This document shows positions 8,774 to 16,056 of a DNA stretch of 46,159 bases, in pieces. Numbering within the stretch: the stretch's first letter is position 1; the number at the start of each line of letters is the position of its first letter. This stretch comes from Clostridiaceae bacterium (GTDB lineage: Bacteria; Bacillota; Clostridia; DSM-8532): the NCBI GenBank assembly GCA_012520615.1, contig JAAYNX010000174.1, positions 1 through 46,159 on the forward strand. Direction: 5' to 3'. Made by a program: the position numbers and the translations under genes. Under the pieces are notes generated by a model, which searched no databases, had not been told where the DNA came from, and saw only the letters and a program-made list of their open reading frames with translations.

Positions 8774-8830
8774 GCAATTCAGCGAAGTTTGGAGTCTTAG
8801 GTAACATTTTACACTAGACACGCACATTAT

Positions 8831-8858
8831 TTGTGCAAATTTACTTGTGCAAATTTAC
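8831..8858. repeat. 14-bp perfect tandem duplication at the end of a methyltransferase gene
   Basis: TTGTGCAAATTTAC occurs twice in a row (8831-8844, 8845-8858). The stop codon of the methyltransferase gene lies at the junction, so the duplication added a copy of the 3' coding end beyond the stop. Confidence 0.8.
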
Positions 8859-10037
8859 GGTTTCTTTAATCAACATGGGCTCAGCACTAAGTTTTGCAGC
8901 CATTTCAAGGCATGCATCATATTTCCCTTTATTGAATCCTCCCGAAAGTAAAGACCTTATTAATAGATTTTTTGGTGTATCCAGAGGTGAGACGTATTCA
9001 ACCGCTGATACCGTGTATCCAAAGGCCTCCAATATCATACAACGCAGACCGTCTGTCAAGACATCAGCAAGCCTTGCCTTAAAAACTCCATGCTTGATTA
9101 TTTCCCCAAAAGGTTTATATGAGTATTGATTTAAAAGCTCACTATGACAGCAGGGGACTGCCACAATCCCCCTAGCCCTGTTTCTGATTCCATATGCCAA
9201 TGCATAATCAGTTGCTACATCACAAGCATGCAGGCTAATCACAAGATCCGGCTGTATAGCATCGCCTCTCTCATTTTCATAAAGCAAAGTGCGTATATCC
9301 CCTTTTATAAAGGTCATATTCCGGTATCCCAAATCCTCAGCGATTTTTCTGGAAGAATTTATTACCCCGTCGGAAATGTCTATTCCGGTAAATCTGCAGT
9401 TTATCCTCAAAACCTCTCGCAGATAGTAATTAAGCACAAAGGAAAGATATGATTTACCACAAGCACAATCCACCACCTTAAGTTCACTTCTATCTTTCAT
9501 AAGATCCTTCAGCATTGGTTCTATAAGTTCAACAAAATGATCGATCTGATTATATTTACGAATCATATCATTCTTTATTTTGCCGTTCCCGGCCATTATT
9601 CCTATGGATTTCAAGAGCTTATCGGCTTTTCCCGGCTTGATAAGATAATCCCGTCCCGAAACAACTCCTGTATCAGCATGGCTGTTTATTATGCTTTCTC
9701 TGTCTTCTTCCAGAACCTTTGTCTTCATGGTAACATTCTTATTGTCGGCTTCGATAATGAGCATCTCGCCCCGGCTCTTATAATAAATATTAATTTTCTC
9801 ATACGGCTTTGCGAAACCTGTAATAAGCTCCGGTACTTTCTCCGGAACAGTTTCTATATTTCTGCCCTCAAAATTTATTATTAATTTCTCATCTTCCAAG
9901 GTGCACTTTAAAGGAAATGTAACAACACCAGACTTAAATTCGCCTGTTAAGCCTTCGAAATAATCAATTTCATCTTGCAGGCGATAGGCTATTCCTTGGA
10001 GCATCATGTTCAATTTTTGCTGTGTTTGCTTATCCAT
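8841..10037 (-). CDS. SAM-dependent methyltransferase (Methyltransf_32-like), target unknown
   Basis: 398 aa. The N-terminal ~160 residues form a separate domain without a motif I recognise. The methyltransferase core begins near residue 185: SAM motif VVDCACGKSYLSFVLNYYL, acidic FTGIDISDGVI, then DLVISLHACDVATDYAL and VAVPCCHSELLNQ. The HACD...PCCH signature is typical of a broadly distributed methyltransferase family (Methyltransf_32, also seen in eukaryotic GSTCD/METTL25-like proteins) whose substrates are mostly not established. It is the last gene of a run of RNA-modification genes on the same strand, 25 nt after the pseudouridine synthase, so an RNA target is plausible but inferred. Start: ATG with AAAGGAG upstream. 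Confidence 0.8.
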   Translation of the reverse strand: MDKQTQQKLNMMLQGIAYRLQDEIDYFEGLTGEFKSGVVTFPLKCTLEDEKLIINFEGRNIETVPEKVPELITGFAKPYEKINIYYKSRGEMLIIEADNKNVTMKTKVLEEDRESIINSHADTGVVSGRDYLIKPGKADKLLKSIGIMAGNGKIKNDMIRKYNQIDHFVELIEPMLKDLMKDRSELKVVDCACGKSYLSFVLNYYLREVLRINCRFTGIDISDGVINSSRKIAEDLGYRNMTFIKGDIRTLLYENERGDAIQPDLVISLHACDVATDYALAYGIRNRARGIVAVPCCHSELLNQYSYKPFGEIIKHGVFKARLADVLTDGLRCMILEAFGYTVSAVEYVSPLDTPKNLLIRSLLSGGFNKGKYDACLEMAAKLSAEPMLIKETVNLHK

Positions 10038-10062
10038 AACAAACTCCTTTGTTGATTAATAC

Positions 10063-10776
10063 CTAGTGACTTAATATAAGTATTTCTTCAGGGGTTAGCT
10101 CTCTAAATTCTCCGGGTTTCAAAGATTCATCCAACCATACCTCACCCATTCTCAGGCGCTTTAATTCTAAAACAGATGTTCCTACTGCCTTAAACATTCT
10201 TTTAACCTGATGGAATTTCCCTTCATATATCTCAACCCGTGCTATGACCGGGTTTAAAGAGATAAATTCCAATTGGGCAGGCAACGCAGTGTAGTTATCA
10301 CCAATATCAACACCTTTTTCAAATGCTTCTATTGCTCTGTCACCGGGAAATGACGCCAATAATGCCTCATATAGCTTTTTTACGCCCTTTTTGGGTGAGA
10401 GCAGATTATGGGCAAAAATTCCGTTGTTTGTAATGAGCAAAAGCCCTTCAGTATCTTTATCTAAACGACCTACCGGAAAAACCTCTCTTCTCCTGATTTC
10501 TTCGGGAAATAAGTCCAGCACTGTTTTAAGAGTTTTATCCTCTGTTGCAGTAATCACTCCCTTGGGCTTATTCAGCATATAGTACACAAACTGCCTATAT
10601 TCAATTGGTACCCCTCTTACACTTATTATATCCTTTTCGGTAATAACATGAGTACCCGGATCCTTAATCGTCACATCGTTAACACATACTAAACCCTTTT
10701 TAATAAGCTCCTTGACTTCACTACGGGAAGCAACCCCTTGGTCCTTTAAATATTTATCCAGGCGCAGTTTTGGCAT
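10063..10776 (-). CDS. Pseudouridine synthase, RsuA/RluB/RluE/RluF family
   Basis: 237 aa. The N-terminal S4 RNA-binding domain (about 1-60; LRLDKYLKDQGVASRSEVKELI) is followed by the pseudouridine synthase fold. The catalytic Asp lies in FPVGRLDKDTEGLLLITNNG, and the motif FHQVKRMFKAVG is near the C-terminus. It isomerises a uridine in rRNA; by length and motifs it is RsuA-like (16S) rather than the longer RluB, but the site cannot be assigned. The start is the ATG whose A is shared with the TGA stop of the upstream methyltransferase (TGATG), with GGAGG 8 nt ahead; an in-frame ATG five codons earlier was set aside. Confidence 0.9.
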   Translation of the reverse strand: MPKLRLDKYLKDQGVASRSEVKELIKKGLVCVNDVTIKDPGTHVITEKDIISVRGVPIEYRQFVYYMLNKPKGVITATEDKTLKTVLDLFPEEIRRREVFPVGRLDKDTEGLLLITNNGIFAHNLLSPKKGVKKLYEALLASFPGDRAIEAFEKGVDIGDNYTALPAQLEFISLNPVIARVEIYEGKFHQVKRMFKAVGTSVLELKRLRMGEVWLDESLKPGEFRELTPEEILILSH

Positions 10777-12152
10777 CACATCATCCTCCATCCCTTGGGA
10801 TACAGGTTCTTAAGCATTTGGCCCTCCTGCTTTACCCAACCTAAGGGAAAATCTTCGTAGCATACAGCCGCAAATCCCCTGTCCTCATTATGAAAAAGTG
10901 TTTCTCCTTTAAGATACCGTATTATATTTGGGTCATCTTTAGCAAACCTTATTATTCTTTTGAAATCACTTATCTTTGAAGCCATTATCAAGGATTGGGA
11001 AGGCTCAAACCGCCCTTTGATATATTCCCCCAAGCATAGTCCGGCTTTTTCCCACTTAACGGGAGGAAGCTTATCCAGATATTGTGGAAGCCTATAAAGA
11101 CTATTTCCTCTAAGGTGGAAAATTCCCTGTTCAAAGCTGTTCATGTTTTCTAGGGCAAACTCCTCGAAAGCCTTGGCGGCTTTTTCTGCTTCCTTTGAGG
11201 TATACTCCAAAGATTTCTTTACCTCTTCATTTTTTGGTTTGCTTCCCTTTTTTATAAGTCGGCAGACAAAATGCCCCTCTCCTTTTGCCTTATGAGGCCA
11301 TAAACGAAGGCCTCCGCTTAAAGAAGGGTCCTTTGATTCTGTCCATTCTCCCCTTGACGGCTCAAAGCCTCCAATTGGATTAAGCCTATCAACCTCAAGA
11401 TCGTATGTTTTTATGAAAAACTCAATATTTTCCTCATTTTCATGTGGATTAAATGTACAGGTAGAGTATACAATAATTCCTCCGGGCTTTAACATCTCAT
11501 ATGCTGATTTAACAATTTGCCTTTGTATATTAACACACTGGTCGCTCATAAAGCGAGAATAGCTTTGAACAGCTTCTTTTCCCTTTCTAAACATACCTTC
11601 TCCGGAGCAGGGCACATCAAGAAGTATGCGGTCAAAGTATTCGGGATAAATCTGTTGAAGCTTTTCAGGGCTTTCATTTACAATAAAGGTGTTTGCAAGA
11701 CCCATGAGTTCAACGTTCTTAACCAGTGCCTGTACACGTTTCGGGCTAATATCATTGGTTACTAAAAGCCCCTTATTCTGCATTCTACTTCCTAAAGCAG
11801 TAGTTTTTCCTCCGGGTGCGGCACATAAATCCAGCACCTTTTCCCCGGGCTCTGGACACAAAGCTTGCGCCGGCATCATGGCACTGGGCTCTTGAATATA
11901 GTACAATCCAGCATGATACGCAGGTAACTTTCCAAAGGATTCGCCTTCTTCATAATAAAAGCCCTCGGGAATCCATGGTATTGAATCAAGTTGTTTATCA
12001 ATTAAATCTAAGAAATTGCTAGGTTGTATTTTTAAAGGGTTTATTCTTATTCCGAAATTGCGTTTACCAGCGAAGGACGCAATAAAATCCTCATATTCGT
12101 CCGTTGCCATTAAAGTTCTAAATTTTTCTACAAAGAATTCAGGTAGTCTCAT
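10776..12152 (-). CDS. rsmF: rRNA cytosine-C5 methyltransferase, RsmF/NOL1-NOP2-Sun family
   Basis: 458 aa. The Rossmann methyltransferase domain (about 80-310) has SAM motif VLDLCAAPGGKTTALGSRM and the two family cysteines: PCSGEGMFRK (motif IV) and STCTFNPHENE (motif VI, the nucleophile). The C-terminal ~150 residues match the PUA-like RNA-binding extension of the RsmF/YebU subgroup. It makes m5C in 16S rRNA; the exact position is not deducible here. It is translationally coupled to the following pseudouridine synthase (TGATG overlap) and lies 58 nt downstream of the pyrE-like gene. Start: ATG with GAGG 4 nt upstream. Confidence 0.9.
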   Translation of the reverse strand: MRLPEFFVEKFRTLMATDEYEDFIASFAGKRNFGIRINPLKIQPSNFLDLIDKQLDSIPWIPEGFYYEEGESFGKLPAYHAGLYYIQEPSAMMPAQALCPEPGEKVLDLCAAPGGKTTALGSRMQNKGLLVTNDISPKRVQALVKNVELMGLANTFIVNESPEKLQQIYPEYFDRILLDVPCSGEGMFRKGKEAVQSYSRFMSDQCVNIQRQIVKSAYEMLKPGGIIVYSTCTFNPHENEENIEFFIKTYDLEVDRLNPIGGFEPSRGEWTESKDPSLSGGLRLWPHKAKGEGHFVCRLIKKGSKPKNEEVKKSLEYTSKEAEKAAKAFEEFALENMNSFEQGIFHLRGNSLYRLPQYLDKLPPVKWEKAGLCLGEYIKGRFEPSQSLIMASKISDFKRIIRFAKDDPNIIRYLKGETLFHNEDRGFAAVCYEDFPLGWVKQEGQMLKNLYPKGWRMM

Positions 12153-12210
12153 AGGGCCTCTTTCAATAAGAATTCACTCGTCATTTACAATTACCGCTAA
12201 TGTTCCTCTA

Positions 12211-13080
12211 TTAGTCCTTAACAAATAAGCTGACTTGATAAAAATCATTTTCAACAAGCAGACGAGCGCGCTGTGCTGTTTTTTCATCGGCTGCAAGGGA
12301 TTGAACAAGAAAATCGGGATTCTTCATTAAAAATTCCTTCATCGAGTTTTCCGGATTCCTTATATAATCCAAAACTAAGCTTAGCTGGGCTTCATCTATA
12401 TATCCGCTGTCTTTTGCCTTTGTAAATACCTGTGTGTCGATATCAACCATGGCATGGGATTCAAGCCCCAGCCCTGCCAATATTTCTTTTCCTCCTTGTA
12501 GTCTGTCCACCACCACAAGACTCCATTTAATATCGGCTCCCAGATTTTTGATTGCAGGAACCCATGCCCGTTCATAGCTGGATGCTGTAGTAATCAAATC
12601 TGCAATATGCAATACGTTTTTTCCATTTAAGTCATCAATCAATGTGGATTCCCCATCCTTGTAAAGGACTGCAGATTTATCTTTAAAAAGTGTTATGTGC
12701 GGCTTGTTTAAAAGTTCTGCCACCATAAAGGAAAAGAACCAGTCTCTTCTTTCACCACCAGATATTAAGTCTATTTTGCTTATATCAAGATTCTGGCTGA
12801 CATAAGCTACCAGTGCATCAATTGTCCCTTTATAAATTTCATCGGTGCTGTAATTTTTTTGCGACAATTTATGAATTTCCTTTGAACAGGACAGCTTATC
12901 TTCTTTTAACCGGTCTATATCAGCCAAAAAAGAGTTTGCTTTTTCCTCACTACCGTATAAAAAATGTGTGTTCACATAATATGGGCCGATTCTTCCCGAT
13001 GTATACCAAAAAGGCTTATCTTTCGGGCATACACGGATGGCGTTCGTTTTAAACAGGTAGTCTATGAGCAATTGATTCAT
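12211..13080 (-). CDS. pyrE: Orotate phosphoribosyltransferase-like protein (divergent, long PyrE)
   Basis: 289 aa, clearly longer than usual PyrE (about 190-215). Features fitting a phosphoribosyltransferase: FWYTSGRIGPYYVNTHFLYG near the N-terminus (cf. PyrE 'SG..S.yY.d'), ISGGERRDWFFSFMVAELL, the KDKSAV loop, and the PRPP-loop position VLHIADLITTASS (residues 156-168). In classical enzymes that loop carries two adjacent acidic residues (VDDVITTG); here it reads A160-D161, so the site is atypical. About 45 extra residues sit between the N-terminal part and the core, and there is a C-terminal extension. Its place just after pyrK and pyrD strongly supports a role in UMP synthesis. The start ATG has GGAGG 9 nt upstream. 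Confidence 0.65.
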   Translation of the reverse strand: MNQLLIDYLFKTNAIRVCPKDKPFWYTSGRIGPYYVNTHFLYGSEEKANSFLADIDRLKEDKLSCSKEIHKLSQKNYSTDEIYKGTIDALVAYVSQNLDISKIDLISGGERRDWFFSFMVAELLNKPHITLFKDKSAVLYKDGESTLIDDLNGKNVLHIADLITTASSYERAWVPAIKNLGADIKWSLVVVDRLQGGKEILAGLGLESHAMVDIDTQVFTKAKDSGYIDEAQLSLVLDYIRNPENSMKEFLMKNPDFLVQSLAADEKTAQRARLLVENDFYQVSLFVKD

Positions 13081-13148
13081 ATTAATAATCCTCCAGAAAT
13101 TATATCATGTTAACTAAGTTTACGATTGCCTGTAAGGTAAATCTAATT

Positions 13149-14066
13149 TTAAACAATAAGCCCGCCAATAAGCTCCGTAACCGCATTAACATGGTTTAGA
13201 GCCATATAAGCTTCAATACCTTCAATAGTTTCTACCCATGCCATAGGGTTTACAAAACCTGCGGTTCCTATCATTACGGCAGAAGCACCCGCTAAAAGAA
13301 ACTCTATGGCATCTGTACCATTGGATATTCCTCCCATGCCGATAACGGGTATTTTTACGGCCTTCGAAACTTGATATACCATTCTTAGCGCTATGGGCTT
13401 AACTGCTGGCCCGGAAAGCCCTCCTGTAATGTTGCCCAATATTGGTCTTCTGGTTTTTGCATCAATTGCCATACCTAAGATAGTATTAATTAACGAAACC
13501 GAATCAGCGCCAGCATCTTCGGCAGCTTTTGCAATCTCCGTAATATCCGTAACATTAGGTGTCAATTTTACAATAAGGGGTTTTTTCGCATATTTTTTCA
13601 CACTTGAAACTACGTTGTTTACACCTTTAGCCGAGCTACCAAAGCTTAAGCAGCCCTCTTTGACATTGGGGCAAGAGAGGTTGAGTTCAATAGCATCCAC
13701 ATCGGCATCGGATAGAATCTCCACCATGCTCTCATATTCTTCCACAGTATTTCCTGATGCATTTGCAATAATCGCAGTGTCAAATCCCCTTAAGAAAGGA
13801 ATTTCCTTTTCGATAAACTCATGAACACCCGGATTCTGAAGCCCCACGCTATTTAGAATACCAGAAGGAGTTTCGGCTATTCGAGGTGGAGGGTTACCTT
13901 TTCTTGGAAGGGGTGTTAAGCCCTTAACCGCAATTCCACCAAGTCTATTTAAATCAAAATATCTGCTATACTCTCTGCCAAAACCAAAGGAGCCGGAAGC
14001 CGCGATAACAGGATTTTTTAGCTCCAATCCGCCAATATTCACTTTGAGATTTATACTATCATTCAT
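13149..14066 (-). CDS. pyrD: Dihydroorotate dehydrogenase B, catalytic subunit
   Basis: 305-aa FMN TIM-barrel enzyme that oxidises dihydroorotate to orotate; class 1B partners with PyrK to pass electrons to NAD+. Visible features: KNPVIAASGSFGFG at the N-terminus, GLTPLPRKGNPPPRI, NSVGLQNPG, catalytic-loop Cys in ELNLSCPNVK, and FMN phosphate-binding IPVIGMGGIS...GASAVMIGTA. The start is the ATG at 14066 with GAGGG about 8 nt upstream; an upstream in-frame TTG (14093) would overlap pyrK. It follows pyrK by 19 nt and precedes the pyrE-like gene by 68 nt. Confidence 0.96.
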   Translation of the reverse strand: MNDSINLKVNIGGLELKNPVIAASGSFGFGREYSRYFDLNRLGGIAVKGLTPLPRKGNPPPRIAETPSGILNSVGLQNPGVHEFIEKEIPFLRGFDTAIIANASGNTVEEYESMVEILSDADVDAIELNLSCPNVKEGCLSFGSSAKGVNNVVSSVKKYAKKPLIVKLTPNVTDITEIAKAAEDAGADSVSLINTILGMAIDAKTRRPILGNITGGLSGPAVKPIALRMVYQVSKAVKIPVIGMGGISNGTDAIEFLLAGASAVMIGTAGFVNPMAWVETIEGIEAYMALNHVNAVTELIGGLIV

Positions 14067-14085
14067 AAATCTAACCCTCGCACAT

Positions 14086-14862
14086 TTAATCAAAAATTAT
14101 ATCATCGCCGCCAAAAACGGGGCCTTTCTTGCAAACCTGTGTATAATCCCAGTCATCACCTTTTTTTGTCTTGCACACACAAACAAGACATGCTCCTATA
14201 CCGCATCCCATACGCTGTTCCATGGAAACCTGGCAGGGAATATCATATTCTTTTACTATCCCCACTCCGAGCTTCATCATAATCAGAGGTCCGCAGAAAA
14301 ACACCATATCGGCAGGCTCTTTATCCAGTTCCTTTTTCAAGATATCTGTAACAAAGCCCTTTTCACCGTAACTTCCGTCGTCGGTAGTGATAATTAGCTT
14401 GTCACTGGCTTGTTTAAACTCTTTTTCCAGTATGACACAAGATTTATCTCTGAATCCTAATATAGCCTTTTTATTTTCTGCCGGATGATCCTTAAGAAGC
14501 TGAAGAAGTGGAAAAATACCTATTCCTCCACCTACGACAATTATTTTTTTATGCTTTGGATATAATGAGAAGCCCTGACCTAGTGGGCCCATAATGTCTA
14601 TATCATCCCCAGCTTTATATTTGGAGAGAATTTTTGTCCCTTTGCCTCTGATTTGAAAAACAATATCAAAGGTTCCGTTTTCACGGTCCACAGAACAGAT
14701 ACTTATAGGCCTTCTGAGAAGAACTCCGTCTTCATCGCCGCATTTTACATGTACTATTTGGCCTGCTCTTGCCTTTTTTGATACTTTCTCGGAATTAATG
14801 GTAAACAAAAAGGTATCCGTATTTAATTGCTCTGCTTTTGATATTTTATAAACTGTATCCAT
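14086..14862 (-). CDS. pyrK: Dihydroorotate dehydrogenase B, electron-transfer subunit
   Basis: 258-aa FAD/[2Fe-2S] subunit of DHODB. The FAD-binding domain contains RRPISICSVD and GPLGQGF, and the NAD-binding fold has VVGGGIGIFPLL. The [2Fe-2S] cysteines form CGIGACLVC followed by a fourth Cys in TQVCKKGPVF. It transfers electrons from PyrD-bound FMN to NAD+. The start is the ATG at 14862 with GGAGG 5 nt upstream, rather than an in-frame codon at 14886. It is the first gene of the pyr run, behind a promoter at 14900-14928. Confidence 0.96.
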   Translation of the reverse strand: MDTVYKISKAEQLNTDTFLFTINSEKVSKKARAGQIVHVKCGDEDGVLLRRPISICSVDRENGTFDIVFQIRGKGTKILSKYKAGDDIDIMGPLGQGFSLYPKHKKIIVVGGGIGIFPLLQLLKDHPAENKKAILGFRDKSCVILEKEFKQASDKLIITTDDGSYGEKGFVTDILKKELDKEPADMVFFCGPLIMMKLGVGIVKEYDIPCQVSMEQRMGCGIGACLVCVCKTKKGDDWDYTQVCKKGPVFGGDDIIFD

Positions 14863-14899
14863 GAAAACCTCCAATGGAATGCACACTTAATTTAGTCAC

Positions 14900-14928
14900 A
14901 TTATACCAGTGGTTTTATCTAAGAGCAA
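14900..14928 (-). promoter_or_regulatory. Promoter of the pyrK-pyrD-pyrE run
   Basis: On the minus strand TTGCTC (14928-14923), 17-nt spacer, TATAAT (14905-14900), about 35 nt upstream of pyrK. No PyrR-type attenuator hairpin is visible in this short leader. Confidence 0.65.
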
Positions 14929-14952
14929 TAAAAAGCGGGGGCAAGGCTTCAC

Positions 14953-14981
14953 AAAAAACAACAGAACCGTCAGGCTGTCTA
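14953..14981 (-). terminator. Possible terminator after the PHP gene
   Basis: On the minus strand an ACAGCC/GGTTCTGT stem-loop (overlapping the PHP stop region) is followed by TTGTTTTTTG. The stem is short with a bulge, so this is moderate evidence. Confidence 0.45.
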
Positions 14982-15701
14982 GCTTTGTCTAACTTTGAGC
15001 GCAGCCAGAAGTGATTCAATTGTTTTTTCTTCGAGTTCTAAAGCCACTTCCTGCTCCAGCAGGTCACATAAAAAATGGGAATCAGAGGTACGGATATACT
15101 GATATGAATTAAGTGAAGGGTTTTCTTTTATAAATTCATCAAACACACAATTTTTAGACAATTCCAGATATTTAAAACCATACTCAGGAGGAATTGCGCC
15201 CAATGTGTTAAGCATGCTGTAGGACTGACGATTAACATGGGCTGGAATAACCACTCCGTTAAGATTCCTAACTGATTTAAGAGCTGTTTCGGTATCCAAC
15301 ATACTGGCACCGGAAAGAAGCCGGGACTCTCTGCCAATTTCGTTATCCTCATTGTCCATTAAAATCTGAGAGCCGAAAATATCCTCGCGGTTTTTCATGG
15401 GAGATAAATTATCATAAACAAGCTTTTCAAAAGTTTGAGCCTTATCTAGCTCTGGGAATAAGCAAACGAGATGAATTTCCTCTGCTGTGCAAAGCTCCAT
15501 CCCCGGTATAACTAGCAAGCCTTGTCTGTTTCCCACCTCTATAACAGCCTGTAAATTGCCGGTAGAGTTATGGTCGGTTACTGCAATAATATCAAGACCT
15601 TTTATAAGAGCCATATTAACAATATTATTAGGTGTCATATCCTCCTCAGCACAAGGAGACAGGCAGGAATGGATATGCAGATCAACCCAGTATTTCATCA
15701 T
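14979..15701 (-). CDS. PHP-domain phosphoesterase of the hydrogenase-like sensory cluster
   Basis: 240 aa with the N-terminal PHP metal-binding signature DLHIHSCLSPCAEEDMTP, the second motif AVTDHNSTGN, E in GMELCTAEEIHLVCLF, HVNRQSYS in the middle and SDSHFL near the end. Together these give the expected trinuclear metal site of YciV/RNase AM-like PHP enzymes acting on phosphate esters or nucleotides. Its 5' end overlaps the preceding DRTGG gene (ATGA), so it is translationally coupled and belongs to the same signalling operon. Two adjacent ATGs are possible starts (15701, 15698); the second has the better spacing from AAGGA. The substrate is unknown. Confidence 0.85.
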   Translation of the reverse strand: MMKYWVDLHIHSCLSPCAEEDMTPNNIVNMALIKGLDIIAVTDHNSTGNLQAVIEVGNRQGLLVIPGMELCTAEEIHLVCLFPELDKAQTFEKLVYDNLSPMKNREDIFGSQILMDNEDNEIGRESRLLSGASMLDTETALKSVRNLNGVVIPAHVNRQSYSMLNTLGAIPPEYGFKYLELSKNCVFDEFIKENPSLNSYQYIRTSDSHFLCDLLEQEVALELEEKTIESLLAALKVRQS

Positions 15702-16042
15702 AAATCCTTTAAGGTTTTATATATCTCGTAACAAAGCTCAGCCGCACTTTTACCACTGGTAAGAATGATGACTTCTTTCTCATTTGCTCTTTCGATTGTC
15801 TGATTATAAATTTCAATATTGTCCGGTATAAGAATACAGGCGCAGTCGGTAAGGGATGCAACTGCTATTACATTCAGGTTCGTATGTACAGTTATCCATA
15901 TGTCCCCTTGATTAACCTTCGCCATAGCATAACTTAACATGTCGCAGGTATATACGCCGGAAACATTTTTCGTTAGCAATTCAGACGTTCCTGCTATAAT
16001 CTTAAAATCTAGTTTTTGAGATATTTCATTAACAGTCATCAA
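15698..16042 (-). CDS. DRTGG-domain protein (second copy of the cluster)
   Basis: 114 aa, essentially a single DRTGG domain (MTVNEISQKLDFKIIAGTSEL, GDIWITVHTNLNVIAVASLTDCACILIPDN, KEVIILTSGKSAAEL). DRTGG domains occur in phosphotransacetylases, CBS/DHH pyrophosphatases and stand-alone proteins; they are thought to be regulatory or ligand-binding, with no established reaction. It lies 14 nt after the hydrogenase-like gene and overlaps the PHP gene. A diverged paralogue is at 17818-18165. Confidence 0.8.
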   Translation of the reverse strand: MMTVNEISQKLDFKIIAGTSELLTKNVSGVYTCDMLSYAMAKVNQGDIWITVHTNLNVIAVASLTDCACILIPDNIEIYNQTIERANEKEVIILTSGKSAAELCYEIYKTLKDL

Positions 16043-16056
16043 TCATACTCCCTATA

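Noticed and set aside
13081-14899. PyrR-binding attenuator for the pyr operon.
   Set aside because: The leader between promoter (14900) and pyrK is too short and holds no terminator/antiterminator pair.
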